From Burkholderia sp. BCC1644 (GTDB lineage Bacteria > Pseudomonadota > Gammaproteobacteria > Burkholderiales > Burkholderiaceae), in NCBI RefSeq assembly GCF_902833225.1, contig NZ_CADFEI010000004.1:310001-374000 (forward strand): a stretch of DNA of 64,000 bases. The letters run 5' to 3'. Of the stretch, positions 55,104 through 63,996 are shown one piece after another (the first letter of the stretch is position 1; every line of letters begins with the position of its first letter). The translations under genes were made by a program, and so were the position numbers. The notes beneath the pieces were generated by a model, which saw only the letters and a program-made list of their open reading frames with translations, was not told the origin of the DNA and ran no database searches.

Positions 55104-56462
55104 ATGACAGCAAAACAACCTGAACCGCGCGTGCGCATCGGCGCGGGCGCCGGCTACTCGGGCGACCGGATCGAGCCCGCGGTCGAGCTTGCCGAACACG
55201 GGCAGCTCGACTATCTCGTCTTCGAATGCCTGGCCGAGCGCACGATCGCGATCGCGCAGCAGGCGCGCCGCAAGGACCCGGCGCTCGGCTACGATCCGCT
55301 GCTCGACGCACGGATGCATGCGGTGCTGCCGGTCGCGGCGGCGAAACGCGTGCGCATCGTGTCGAACATGGGCGCCGCGAACCCGCGCGCGGCTGCGCGG
55401 CGCACCGCACAGATCGCGCAGTCGCTCGGCATCGCGGGGCTGAAAGTCGCGGCGGTCGAGGGCGACGACGTGCTCGATGTCGTGTTGCGCGGGGCGTTCC
55501 GCTTCGAGGAATCGGGCGACGAAGTCGCCGCCTATCGCGACCGCATCGTGTCCGCGAATGCGTACCTCGGCGCCGCGCCGATCGTCGACGCGCTCGCGGC
55601 CGGTGCGGACGTCGTGCTGACCGGGCGCGTCGCCGATCCGTCGCTGTTCGCTGCGCCGCTGATCCACGCGTTCGGCTGGCGGATGGACGACTGGGACACG
55701 CTTGGGGCCGCGACCGTCGTCGGCCATCTGCTCGAATGCGCGGGGCAGGTGACGGGCGGCTATTTCGCGGATCCCGGCTACAAGGACGTGCCGAACCTGG
55801 CGCGGCTCGGCTTCCCGATCGGCGAAGTCACGGCCGACGGCTCGGTCGTGATCACGAAGGTGCCGCACGCGGGCGGCCGCGTGAGCGCGGCGACCTGCAA
55901 GGAACAACTGCTCTACGAGATTCACGATCCGGCGCGGTATTTGCAGCCCGACGTCGTCGCGGATTTCACGCGCGTCGCGGTCGCCGAGGAGGCGCTGGAC
56001 CGCGTGCGCGTGACAGGCGGGCGCGGCACCGCGCGGCCCGATACGCTGAAGGTGTCGGTGGCCTATGTCGACGGCTACATCGGCGAAGGCCAGATCTCGT
56101 ACGGCGGCCCGGGTGCGCTCGAACGCGCGCGCCTTGCGCTCGACATCGTCCGCGAGCGGCTGGCGCTGACCGGCGTCGCGGCGACCGAGTGGCGCTTCGA
56201 CCTGATCGGCGTCGATTCGCTGTATGGCGACGCGACGCCGCCCGTGCGCGGCGAACCGGCCGAGGTGCGCGTGCGGGTGGCCGGCCGTGCGGCGAGCGCC
56301 GATGAAGCCGCGCGGATCGGCAACGAAGTCGAGACGCTCTATACGAACGGGCCGGCCGGCGGCGGCGGCGCGTTCAAGTCGACGCGCGAGGTGATCGCCG
56401 TGCAGTCGGTGCTGCTGCCGCGTGCGGCCGTGACGCCGTCGTTTTCATTCGTGGAGGCATGA
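55104..56462 (+). CDS. AtuA-type DUF1446 protein
   Basis: The protein has 452 residues, the length of the DUF1446 domain alone. Conserved stretches are IGAGAGYSGDRIEPAVELAEHG, YLVFECLAERTIA, IVSNMGAANPRAA, LTGRVADPSLFAAP and HLLECAGQVTGGYFADPG. AtuA is needed for acyclic terpene use in Pseudomonas, but many homologues serve other acids and the reaction is not known. The C-terminal ferredoxin-fold domain that AtuA proteins may carry is encoded by the next gene, with a 4-nt overlap. Confidence 0.85.
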   Translation: MTAKQPEPRVRIGAGAGYSGDRIEPAVELAEHGQLDYLVFECLAERTIAIAQQARRKDPALGYDPLLDARMHAVLPVAAAKRVRIVSNMGAANPRAAARRTAQIAQSLGIAGLKVAAVEGDDVLDVVLRGAFRFEESGDEVAAYRDRIVSANAYLGAAPIVDALAAGADVVLTGRVADPSLFAAPLIHAFGWRMDDWDTLGAATVVGHLLECAGQVTGGYFADPGYKDVPNLARLGFPIGEVTADGSVVITKVPHAGGRVSAATCKEQLLYEIHDPARYLQPDVVADFTRVAVAEEALDRVRVTGGRGTARPDTLKVSVAYVDGYIGEGQISYGGPGALERARLALDIVRERLALTGVAATEWRFDLIGVDSLYGDATPPVRGEPAEVRVRVAGRAASADEAARIGNEVETLYTNGPAGGGGAFKSTREVIAVQSVLLPRAAVTPSFSFVEA

Positions 56463-56773
56463 TGCAACTGCGTGAACTCGCGCATGCGCGCACCGGCGAC
56501 AAGGGCAATACGCTGAACGTATCGGTCATCTGCCGCGATCCGCGTCATTACGATCATCTGCGCACGCATCTGGATGCGGATGCGGTGAAGGCGTGGCTCG
56601 CCGGCATCGTGCGCGGTGACGTCGTGCGTTACGAATTGCCGGCGCTCGGCGCATTCAACTTCGTGCTGCGCGATGCGCTCGGCGGCGGCGTGACGCGCTC
56701 GCTCGCGCTCGATGCGCACGGCAAGTCGGTCAGTTCGGCGTTGCTGGCGATCGAGGTGCCCGACCCGGCGTAA
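56459..56773 (+). CDS. AtuA-like C-terminal domain as a separate small protein
   Basis: The protein has 104 residues, beginning MMQLRELAHARTGDKGNTLNVSVICRDPRHYDHL. The RTGDKGN motif and the alpha/beta fold match the domain found at the C-terminus of longer AtuA proteins. The start overlaps the DUF1446 stop (ATGATG), so the two are made together and should form a complex. No catalytic residues are known. Confidence 0.82.
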   Translation: MMQLRELAHARTGDKGNTLNVSVICRDPRHYDHLRTHLDADAVKAWLAGIVRGDVVRYELPALGAFNFVLRDALGGGVTRSLALDAHGKSVSSALLAIEVPDPA

Positions 56774-56794
56774 CGCGGGGCGGGCGGATGCATG

Positions 56795-57616
56795 TTACGG
56801 AATCAGCAACTCGCGACGTCCGTCCGCATGCTCGATGCGCTCGCCGGCGATATGCAGCCGCTGATCGTTGCGATAGTCGTAGACCGCGCGCGATGCGGCG
56901 AGCTGGTCGAAATCGAGTTCGACAGCATGACGCGATTCGGTGTTGCCGGCTTCGAAGATCACGTTGCCGTACGGATCGACCGCCAGGCTGCCGCCGGCGA
57001 ACACGACGTCGTGCGCGCTGTCGCCGACGCGGTTCGCGACCGCCGCGAACACCTGGTTCTCCATCGCGCGCGCCGACACCGACGTGCGGTGGACGTTGCG
57101 GTACGGCTCCATATTGCCGTCGGTCACGAGGATCAGCTGCGCGCCGAGCGTGGCGAGCGCGCGGCCGGTTTCGGGAAATTCGCTGTCGTAGCAGATCAGC
57201 AGGCCGATCCGTACGCCGCGCCATTCGACGGTCGCGTAGCGGTCGCCGGGCAGCACGACGCCGTGCTCGCTCACCCACAGATGCGTCTTGCGATAGCGCA
57301 GCGCGATGCCGTCGGGCGTCACGAACGCGGTCGTGTTGTAGAAGCGGCCGCCATCGTTCTCGATCAACCCGATCACGACCGCGACGTCGCGTGCGCGCGC
57401 GGCGGCGATCACCGCGCCGATGCTCGGCCCGTCGAGCGGCTCGGCGACGGCCGCGAGATTCGACGGATCGAGGAAGCCGGTGAGCTGCGCTTCGGGAAAC
57501 ATCACGATATCGGTGCCGGGCGCGCAGGTTGCGATCGCTTCGAGCGTGCGCTGCAGGTTGTAGTGCGTGTCGCCGTCGCGACCGGCGAGCTGGACGATGT
57601 CGAGCTTCAGTTTCAT
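56795..57616 (-). CDS. Carbon-nitrogen hydrolase (nitrilase superfamily)
   Basis: The protein has 273 residues from MKLKLDIVQLAG; 30 codons of open frame upstream are Arg-rich and not family-like. The catalytic triad is E42 (MFPEAQLTGF), K110 (RYRKTHLW) and C142 (LLICYDSEFPE). These enzymes cleave amides or N-carbamoyl groups in the cytoplasm. It is convergent with the DUF1446 unit and stands alone. The length suits the aliphatic amidase/omega-amidase-like branches. The substrate is unknown. Confidence 0.87.
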   Translation of the reverse strand: MKLKLDIVQLAGRDGDTHYNLQRTLEAIATCAPGTDIVMFPEAQLTGFLDPSNLAAVAEPLDGPSIGAVIAAARARDVAVVIGLIENDGGRFYNTTAFVTPDGIALRYRKTHLWVSEHGVVLPGDRYATVEWRGVRIGLLICYDSEFPETGRALATLGAQLILVTDGNMEPYRNVHRTSVSARAMENQVFAAVANRVGDSAHDVVFAGGSLAVDPYGNVIFEAGNTESRHAVELDFDQLAASRAVYDYRNDQRLHIAGERIEHADGRRELLIP

Positions 57617-57973
57617 GGGCGGTTTCGGGGGCAATGACCCGTCGCGGCGTGCGGCGGAGCGGTTGGAACGAGGCTCCAGTATGCGCCGAACCCCGCGCTT
57701 TCCCATCCCGCCGATGCGTTAACCCGCCGGGGGTATTGATTTCGCGATCCGTTGCCGTGACCCGTGAAGACGCAAGGAAGCCGCCGTACCGGCAAAGGGA
57801 GGCGAACAGGTTCCGACCACGACGATCGTGCCGTCATCGCCCGTGCTGCCGCGACCGGCGCGTGTTGCACGCGGGCGCAGACGATCCGGTCCGGCGAGGG
57901 TCGTGACGGGCCCCCGTTTGCGCGGAACGCGCGGCCGATAGCGGATAGCCGATAGCGGTGGTGCGCGCCGCCG
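57617..57973. other. Promoter region of the nitrilase gene; nothing else seen
   Basis: These ~360 nt lie between the nitrilase start and the stop of a LuxR-type gene on the same strand. No gene, terminator with a T-tract or clear dyad was recognised. Confidence 0.4.
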
Positions 57974-58801
57974 CTAACCGTCGAGCAGCGCCCAGTCGAA
58001 CAGTTCGCCGCGCGTGCGCACGCCGAGCTTCGCGAACGCGCGCTTCACGTAGGTTTCGGCGGTGGAATGGCGGATGTCGAGCAGCGCGGCCGCTTCCGGT
58101 ACCGAGCGGCCGCTCAGCAGCAGCTTGCAGATTTCCTGCTCGCGGCGCGACAGCCGCACGTCCTGCCGCGCGACGCGCGTGTCGAAGCCGTGATGCGACG
58201 GTGCGTGGCCGGCGGCCGGCGCGATGCGCCGCGCGGCGCACGAACGCGCATGCACGTCGAGCAGCGGGAACAGCAGGTCGGCCATCTGCCGCAGGTGAAA
58301 CAGCTCGTCGCGACTGAACGCGGTGTGATCGGTCGAGCGCGTGACCGACAGCGCGTACTGCACGTTCGCGTTGCCGTGCACGAGCATGCATTCCTGGGTG
58401 ACACGCTGTTCGTCGAAGAAGCGCCGACGAAAATCGCCGTCGGGGAGGCCGCCGACGTGCCGCTGCAACAGCAGCGTGCCGTTCGTGCCGCGCACCGGCG
58501 CGACGAGCGGATCGGTCTGCCAGAAATCGCGGTAGTACGCGTCCATCAGCACGCACAGCTCGTGATGGCGGTCGCCCCAGCTTCCGAACCATTCGATCAG
58601 GTAGCCGGACGCAGCACCCGGATCGGGCCGCCAGCGTTCGAGGTGGATCGCGTCGGTGACGATGCTCTCGTTGACGAAGCCGGCGACGGCGTCGGCGAAC
58701 CCGGCGGTGCCGGCCGCCCGGATCGCGTTGCCGAGTGTCTGCGGCCGCACGCCGATGACGGGGCCGCCGGGGCCGGGCAGGGCGGATGGAGGGGTGAGCA
58801 T
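57974..58801 (-). CDS. LuxR-type (GerE) transcriptional regulator
   Basis: The protein has 275 residues. The C-terminal ~65 residues form the GerE helix-turn-helix (VRLSRREQEICKLLLSGRSVPEAAALLDIRHSTAETYVKRAFAKLGVRTRGELFDW). The N-terminal ~190 residues are alpha/beta with no receiver Asp, PAS motif or the acyl-homoserine-lactone residue set that can be recognised. It lies 113 nt downstream of a second regulator of the same layout. The target genes are unknown. Confidence 0.83.
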   Translation of the reverse strand: MLTPPSALPGPGGPVIGVRPQTLGNAIRAAGTAGFADAVAGFVNESIVTDAIHLERWRPDPGAASGYLIEWFGSWGDRHHELCVLMDAYYRDFWQTDPLVAPVRGTNGTLLLQRHVGGLPDGDFRRRFFDEQRVTQECMLVHGNANVQYALSVTRSTDHTAFSRDELFHLRQMADLLFPLLDVHARSCAARRIAPAAGHAPSHHGFDTRVARQDVRLSRREQEICKLLLSGRSVPEAAALLDIRHSTAETYVKRAFAKLGVRTRGELFDWALLDG

Positions 58802-58914
58802 GACGGGCGCCCGGGAGGATGAACGATACGCAGACCATACGCGAGCGCCATGCGGGCGTCAGCCGGGGATTGCCCGTGTCCGGTGCCCGTACCGGCTCGC
58901 GGTGGCAGTCCGCG

Positions 58915-59712
58915 TCACGCGTCGGTCTGCGCCTTCAGGAACAGTGAAAACAGCTCCGATTGCGAATTGATCGCGAGCTTCCCGTAGATGTTGCGGCGGT
59001 GCACCTTGACCGTTTCCGCCGAGATTTCCAGCTTGTTCGCGACTTCCTTGTTCGAGCGGCCGCTCAGGATCAGCCGGATCACGTCGAGCTCGCGCGCGGT
59101 GAGCGGCGTGCCGAGCCGCGCCATCGCGTGCTCGAAGCCGTTCCCTGCCTCGGCGCCGGGCCGGCGCGACGCAGCCGGTTCGGTAAGCGTGTGCTCGTAC
59201 GCGAGGCGCTGGCGCATCAGCGCGGCGACCCACGGCCGGACGAGATCGAGCAACGCGACCTGCTCGGGGCCGAAACGACGCTTGCTGCCGAGCGACAGGC
59301 ACAGCGTGCGCGCATCGTCGAGCACGACGTTGAACTGCACTTCGTCCTCGACGACGTTGTGCGTGAAATAGCGCGTGTAGTACTCGGTGTCGCGAAAGCA
59401 CTCGGGCGCGACGTCGGACAGCCGGAACAGTCCGCTCGTCGGCGCGTCGCGGTTCGCGATGTAGAACGGGTCCAGCAGGTACAGCCCCTGCACGTAGTCG
59501 CGGAACAGCGGATCGGGGCCGTCGCCTTCGTACGCGCATTCGGCGAACACCTGCGGGCGGCCGTCGTCGAACATCAGCGCGACCCAGCTGTCGACCGCGA
59601 CGTATTCCTCGATCAGCCGGATCAGCGACAGCCAGAAGCCCGACTGGTCGAGCGTGTCGATGAGCCGCCCGACCGAGCGGTGCCAGGCGACGTCCTGCAA
59701 GGTCAGGTTCAT
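58915..59712 (-). CDS. LuxR-type (GerE) transcriptional regulator, second of a pair
   Basis: The protein has 265 residues from MNLTLQDVAWHRS. The GerE domain is TPLTARELDVIRLILSGRSNKEVANKLEISAETVKVHRRNIYGKLAINSQSELFSLF, a canonical LuxR tetrahelix. The N-terminal part (VDSWVALMFDDGRPQVF, YLLDPFYIANRD) shares its order of elements with the neighbouring regulator (YYRDFWQTDPLV), so both may come from one duplication. It is divergent from the secreted protein at 59819 across ~105 nt. Confidence 0.84.
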   Translation of the reverse strand: MNLTLQDVAWHRSVGRLIDTLDQSGFWLSLIRLIEEYVAVDSWVALMFDDGRPQVFAECAYEGDGPDPLFRDYVQGLYLLDPFYIANRDAPTSGLFRLSDVAPECFRDTEYYTRYFTHNVVEDEVQFNVVLDDARTLCLSLGSKRRFGPEQVALLDLVRPWVAALMRQRLAYEHTLTEPAASRRPGAEAGNGFEHAMARLGTPLTARELDVIRLILSGRSNKEVANKLEISAETVKVHRRNIYGKLAINSQSELFSLFLKAQTDA

Positions 59713-59818
59713 GCGTATGTCCGTGTCGGGCCGGTCGATGCGCGCTTGCGGCGCCGTGCCGTGCGTGTACGCTACGGGCTCGCGGGCAGCTTCCCGCGCA
59801 CATCGAACGGATCCTGGA

Positions 59819-60307
59819 ATGAAGAACGAGATCGTACCGCCGGCCGGCGCGAATGGCGAGGCCATGCGCCGTCGCCGGTTGGCGGCTGTGTTCATGCCTG
59901 TTGCACTGGCAAGCGTGGGCGCGATGGCCGTGCAGACGGCCACCGCCGCGCCGCCGGCGTCGTGCAACGACCAGCTGACGCAGCTGATCGTGCCGGCGCT
60001 GCGGCAGGCCGCGATGAACCGGCACGACATCCGTGCCGACGTGGACGAGCGCGACGGCGACATCTACCGCATCAGGCTGTTCACGATACCCGACCACTCG
60101 GGGACGCCCAATCGCGAAGCGACGATCGGCTGGGTGTCGCTCGATACGCGGGCGATGCGCGCGCTCGACGTCACGCGCGATCCCGACCGGCCGGACGTGC
60201 TCAAGGTCGACCGGCGCGCGCTGTCACGCTTCGTGTCGACCTGTGCCGGACCGGCCGCATCGGCCGCGCCGGAGCAGGGCACCGGCATCGCGCCACGGCA
60301 ACCGTGA
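59819..60307 (+). CDS. Secreted protein of unknown function
   Basis: The protein has 162 residues. An Arg-rich n-region (MRRRRLAAVF) and core ending TATAA give a signal peptide. The start could also be the internal ATG 15 codons later. The mature part (PPASCNDQLTQLIVPALRQAAMNRHDIRADVDERDGDIYRIRLFTI) has two Cys, at its beginning and near residue 142, that could pair. No family is recognised. It is co-directional with the next secreted protein, 55 nt ahead, and divergent from a LuxR-type gene. Confidence 0.65.
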   Translation: MKNEIVPPAGANGEAMRRRRLAAVFMPVALASVGAMAVQTATAAPPASCNDQLTQLIVPALRQAAMNRHDIRADVDERDGDIYRIRLFTIPDHSGTPNREATIGWVSLDTRAMRALDVTRDPDRPDVLKVDRRALSRFVSTCAGPAASAAPEQGTGIAPRQP

Positions 60308-60362
60308 TCGTGCACGCGGCAACCCTTCGCAACAACTCTTCTCGACCAGAACGAACCTCGTC

Positions 60363-61187
60363 ATGACAGTCCCGCCCAGGAACCAACGTTTCAAGCCGCT
60401 CGCGGCGTCGCTCGCCGCACTTGGCGCGCTCGCGGTACTCACGGCGCCTGCCGCGCTGTCGCCTGTTCATGCCGCCGAGCCGGTTCAGCTTGCCCCTCCG
60501 TTGAAGACCTTCGTCCACGACACCTACGGCAAGTGGCGAGCCGACCGCAAGGGCTGGCAGGCGGACGGCGACGATTTCATCTATGCGCCATGCGGCACGC
60601 TGCGCGTCGCGACCGCGGACGGCCCGCGCACGCTGCTCGCGATGTGTGGCGAGACCGAGGCCGCGGTGCAGAACGGGATGCCGGGCATGGATTCGGACGC
60701 GTCGTCCGGCACGATCGACCTGTACGTGCTGAAGCCCGCGGCGGACGGCAAGACGCTCGAGCCGATCGTGAAGAAAACGGAGATCGCGTCGGGCAGGCGC
60801 GGCGAGCCGGGCACGGTGCGCATCGAGCGCCTCGGGCCGCACCTGTTCGGGTTCGTCATCGGCGAAGGGGACATGCGGCAAGGCTATACGCAAACCTTCC
60901 GGTCGATCTGGCTACCGTACGGCAATGCGCTGGTGCAGGCGGCGGCGCGCATCGACGAGGCGCTCGACAATGCGGAGTCGAGCGAATGTGCGAACGCGCG
61001 GGCACGCTGCGAGGACCGGCGTTTCGAGATTGCGCCGGACCTGACCGGCACCGGCGACGTTTATCCGCTGACGGTCACGGAAACGGGCACGCGCGGCGAC
61101 AAGGCCATCCACGCGCGCCATACGGTGACGTTCGACGCGGCCCGCGGCCGCTACGTCGTGCCGAAGGCATTGCGCGAAGGGTACTGA
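60363..61187 (+). CDS. Secreted protein of unknown function
   Basis: The protein has 274 residues with a signal peptide ending SPVHAAEP. The mature part is soluble with TYGKWRADRKGWQADGDDFIYAPCGTLRV, LLAMCGETEAAVQNGMPG, FRSIWLPYGNALVQAAARI and ECANARARCEDRRFEIAPD. Four Cys could give two disulfides. No family is recognised. It is probably transcribed with the smaller secreted gene upstream and exported to the periplasm. Confidence 0.65.
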   Translation: MTVPPRNQRFKPLAASLAALGALAVLTAPAALSPVHAAEPVQLAPPLKTFVHDTYGKWRADRKGWQADGDDFIYAPCGTLRVATADGPRTLLAMCGETEAAVQNGMPGMDSDASSGTIDLYVLKPAADGKTLEPIVKKTEIASGRRGEPGTVRIERLGPHLFGFVIGEGDMRQGYTQTFRSIWLPYGNALVQAAARIDEALDNAESSECANARARCEDRRFEIAPDLTGTGDVYPLTVTETGTRGDKAIHARHTVTFDAARGRYVVPKALREGY

Positions 61188-61227
61188 TCCGTCGCGCAGG
61201 CACGGGCGGCATTGCGCCGCCCGCGCA

Positions 61228-62157
61228 TCACACGTACAGGTAGCGTACGAGGTGGAAGAACACCGGAGCGGCGAAGCAGATCGAGTCGACGCGATCGAGC
61301 ATCCCGCCGTGGCCGGCGATCATCGAGCCCCAGTCCTTCGTGCCGAGCGAGCGCTTGACGGCCGACAGCACGAGGCCGCCGACGAAGCCCGCGATCACGA
61401 TCGCGAGCGAGATGCCGAACGCCGACCAGAAGCCGAACGGTGTCACGCGATACAGCGACGCGCCGCACAGCGTGGCCAGCAAACCGCCGCCGACGAAGCC
61501 TTCGATCGTCTTCGACGGCGACAGCTGCGGCGCGATCTTGCGCTTCCCGAACAGCTTGCCGACGACGTATTGCAGCACGTCGCTGATCTGCACGACGAAC
61601 AGGAAGAAGAACAGCAGCAGCGCGTTCTGCCCCGCGTAGTGCGGGATGTCGAGGATCAGCACGGCCGGCGCATGGCTCAGCCCGTACACGCATACCATCA
61701 GCGCCCAGTTGATCTTTGCATTGCGGCTCAGGAACTCGCGCGTGTCCTGCGTGAGCGCCGAGACGAGCGACATCGCGAAGAACAGGTGCACGGGCACGAA
61801 GATCGAATACATCCCGTACCAGTTGATTCCGAGCAGCAGGTACTGCACGGGGATCGCGACGAAGAACGCGATGAACAGCGTCGTATGGTCGCTCGCGGTA
61901 GTTGGCGTGAGCGTGATGAACTCGCGCAGCGTCAGGTACGACAGCAGCGCGAACACGAGGTACGTGACATTGTTGCCGAGGCCGATCGCGATGGCCATGA
62001 TCGCGATCATCGCCCACCACGCGCGGATGCGCTGGTTCAGGTTGACGATGGTCGCGCTCTGGCCGCCGCTGCGCGCGCCGAGGATCGTGCCGATCACGGT
62101 CGCGACGACGAGCACGGCCGTGACGCCCGCGACCAGTTCCCAGAAGATTGTTCGCAT
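61228..62157 (-). CDS. CdsA-like phosphatidate cytidylyltransferase (YnbB-like)
   Basis: The protein has 309 residues with about eight membrane spans. The CdsA signature near the end is complete: SAVKRSLGTKDWGSMIAGHGGMLDRVDSICFAAP. SPSKTIEGFVGGGLLATL is the second conserved segment. It makes CDP-lipid from a phosphatidic acid and CTP. It is probably an extra copy besides the housekeeping cdsA, because it sits with an acyltransferase and a divergent CDP-alcohol transferase, as in the E. coli ynbAB locus. It lies 37 nt after the acyltransferase gene. Confidence 0.85.
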   Translation of the reverse strand: MRTIFWELVAGVTAVLVVATVIGTILGARSGGQSATIVNLNQRIRAWWAMIAIMAIAIGLGNNVTYLVFALLSYLTLREFITLTPTTASDHTTLFIAFFVAIPVQYLLLGINWYGMYSIFVPVHLFFAMSLVSALTQDTREFLSRNAKINWALMVCVYGLSHAPAVLILDIPHYAGQNALLLFFFLFVVQISDVLQYVVGKLFGKRKIAPQLSPSKTIEGFVGGGLLATLCGASLYRVTPFGFWSAFGISLAIVIAGFVGGLVLSAVKRSLGTKDWGSMIAGHGGMLDRVDSICFAAPVFFHLVRYLYV

Positions 62158-62194
62158 TGTTGATATCCGGAAAAGGGAGAAGAGGGCGCCGCGC

Positions 62195-62827
62195 TCAGCC
62201 CGCGGGCCGCTGCGGCGGCGCGAGCGCCACCACGGCGTCGCGCATGCGGGCGAGGAACGTCGGTTTTTCTTCCTGGGCGCCGAGTGCGTCGTTCGCGCCG
62301 AAATGCACCTTGCAGATCAGCGGCACGGGCCAGATCGCGCCCTTCGGCATGATGCGCTGCAGGTTCTCGAGGTAGACGGGCGCGAGCGCGACGTCCGGGA
62401 ACTCGGTCGCGAGATGGAACAGCCCGCTCTTGAACGGCTGCGGCAGCACGTCGGCGCCGCGCGTGCCTTCCGGGAAGATGATGATCGAGTGGCCCTGCCG
62501 CAGCGCGTCGCGCACGGGGTCGAGCGGGTCACCGCCGGATTCGCGGTGACGGTCGATCAGCACGACGTTCAGCAGCTTCTGCGCGATGTGCCGCTTCATG
62601 TCGCTGCTGTCCCAGTAGTCGCGCGCGGCGACCGGCCGGACGACCGCGCGTACGTCGCGCGGCAGCGCGGCGAGGATCGCGAGCGTGTCGATGTGGCTCG
62701 TGTGGTTCGAGAAATAGATCTTCTGCGTCGGGGGCGGCGGCGCCTGATGCCAGACCGGATACGCGCCGGCGACGAGCCGCACGATGGACAGCAGGAAATC
62801 GCGCTGCCAGACGTTGACGATGTTCAT
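62195..62827 (-). CDS. PlsC-like lysophospholipid/glycerolipid acyltransferase
   Basis: The protein has 210 residues from MNIVNVWQRDF. Motif I is N-H-T-S-H-I-D (NHTSHIDTLAIL) and motif III is FPEGTRG. The later part LAPVYLENLQRIMPKG resembles motif IV. It transfers an acyl chain to a lyso-phosphatidic-type acceptor at the inner membrane, making the substrate for the CdsA-like enzyme coded next. The N-terminal ~20 residues form one membrane-associated helix. Confidence 0.85.
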   Translation of the reverse strand: MNIVNVWQRDFLLSIVRLVAGAYPVWHQAPPPPTQKIYFSNHTSHIDTLAILAALPRDVRAVVRPVAARDYWDSSDMKRHIAQKLLNVVLIDRHRESGGDPLDPVRDALRQGHSIIIFPEGTRGADVLPQPFKSGLFHLATEFPDVALAPVYLENLQRIMPKGAIWPVPLICKVHFGANDALGAQEEKPTFLARMRDAVVALAPPQRPAG

Positions 62828-63302
62828 CGGCGCGGTGCCTCCTGCCTGCCTGCATGGCCCGCTGCGCATGCGCGGCGGGCGGGACCCCGGAATGCCGGCG
62901 CGGCAGGATGCGCGCCGGACGGTCGTTGTTTAAATTTTTTCAAGTTCGTGGCTGCCTGTCGCAGGTCCGCGATAATCGGACGGTTCGCCATCGTCACGCC
63001 ACGTTGCGTAGCGGCGAATGCGCCGGTCGGCGGCGTGATGATCGGCTGTTGCACGAGCGCCCGTTTGCAGTTCGAATGGATCGTCGCTGCGATCGGGCCA
63101 GCGGATTATCGCGAGTTTCCGTCAAAAACGCCAGATTGGCGCCGCGCGGGCGGGCCATGCGCATGCTTGACGCGTCGGGGCGGCTCGGCGACGATGAGGG
63201 CCGTCCATTGAGGGCCGCCCCAGGCCGTCTTGCCGCCCGGGGCATGGCGGCGGGAAACGTGCCCGACCGTGCCGCGCGAACAAACAATACGAATACGAAA
63301 CG
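62828..63302. other. Divergent promoter region of the ynb-like cluster
   Basis: These ~475 nt hold no supported gene. An AT-rich patch TTTAAATTTTTTCAAG at about 62930-62945 is the most likely promoter core between the two directions. No dyad of note was recognised. Confidence 0.4.
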
Positions 63303-63905
63303 ATGAGCCTCTACGCACTCAAACCCAAATTCCAGGACCGTCTGCGCCCGTTCGCGAATTCGCTCGCCGAGCGCGGCGTCACCGCCAACCAGGTCACGCT
63401 GTTCGCGGCCGGTGGCTCGATCGTCGTCGGCGCGCTCGCCGGGCTCGGCGTGTTCGCCCGCGCGCTGTTCCTGCTGATCCCGCTGTGGCTGTTCGTGCGG
63501 ATGGCGCTCAATGCGATCGACGGGATGCTCGCGCGTGAGCACAACCAGAAGAGCACGCTCGGCGCGTACCTGAACGAACTGGGCGACGTCGTGTCCGATG
63601 TCGCGCTCGTGTTGCCGTTTCTCGCGATTCCGGCGTTCGCTCCGGCAGACGTCTGGCTGTTCGCGCTGACGGCGGTGATCGTCGAATGCGCGGGGCTGAT
63701 CGGCCCGCTGGTCGGCGTGAGCCGCCGCTACGACGGCCCGTTCGGCAAGAGCGACCGCGCGCTCGCGCTCGGCGCGTTCGCGCTGTGGATCGGGCTCGGG
63801 TTTCCGGTCGGCGCTGTCGCCGCATGGCTGTGGCGGCTGCTGATCGTGCTGTCGATCGTGACCGTGGTGCGGCGCGTGCAGGTCGGCATCGCGGAAAAGG
63901 GTTGA
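63303..63905 (+). CDS. CDP-alcohol phosphatidyltransferase-like protein (YnbA/YnjF-like)
   Basis: The protein has 200 residues with about six membrane spans. The family motif is N70-x2-D73-G-x2-A-R78-x8-G87-x3-N91-x3-D95: against the usual D-x2-DG-x2-AR-x8-G-x3-D-x3-D, two of the four Asp are Asn, while a further D99 lies close by. YnbA/YnjF-type proteins may share this. It would couple a CDP-lipid to an alcohol such as a polyol. It is divergent from the acyltransferase and CdsA-like genes. Confidence 0.83.
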   Translation: MSLYALKPKFQDRLRPFANSLAERGVTANQVTLFAAGGSIVVGALAGLGVFARALFLLIPLWLFVRMALNAIDGMLAREHNQKSTLGAYLNELGDVVSDVALVLPFLAIPAFAPADVWLFALTAVIVECAGLIGPLVGVSRRYDGPFGKSDRALALGAFALWIGLGFPVGAVAAWLWRLLIVLSIVTVVRRVQVGIAEKG

Positions 63906-63996
63906 AAGGGCAGTCAAGGCAGTCAAAGGCAGTGGCGGGTCCGGGCGCCGGAGGGCGGCGCACCAAGATACGAATAACGAAACGAGAGAAAAACAC

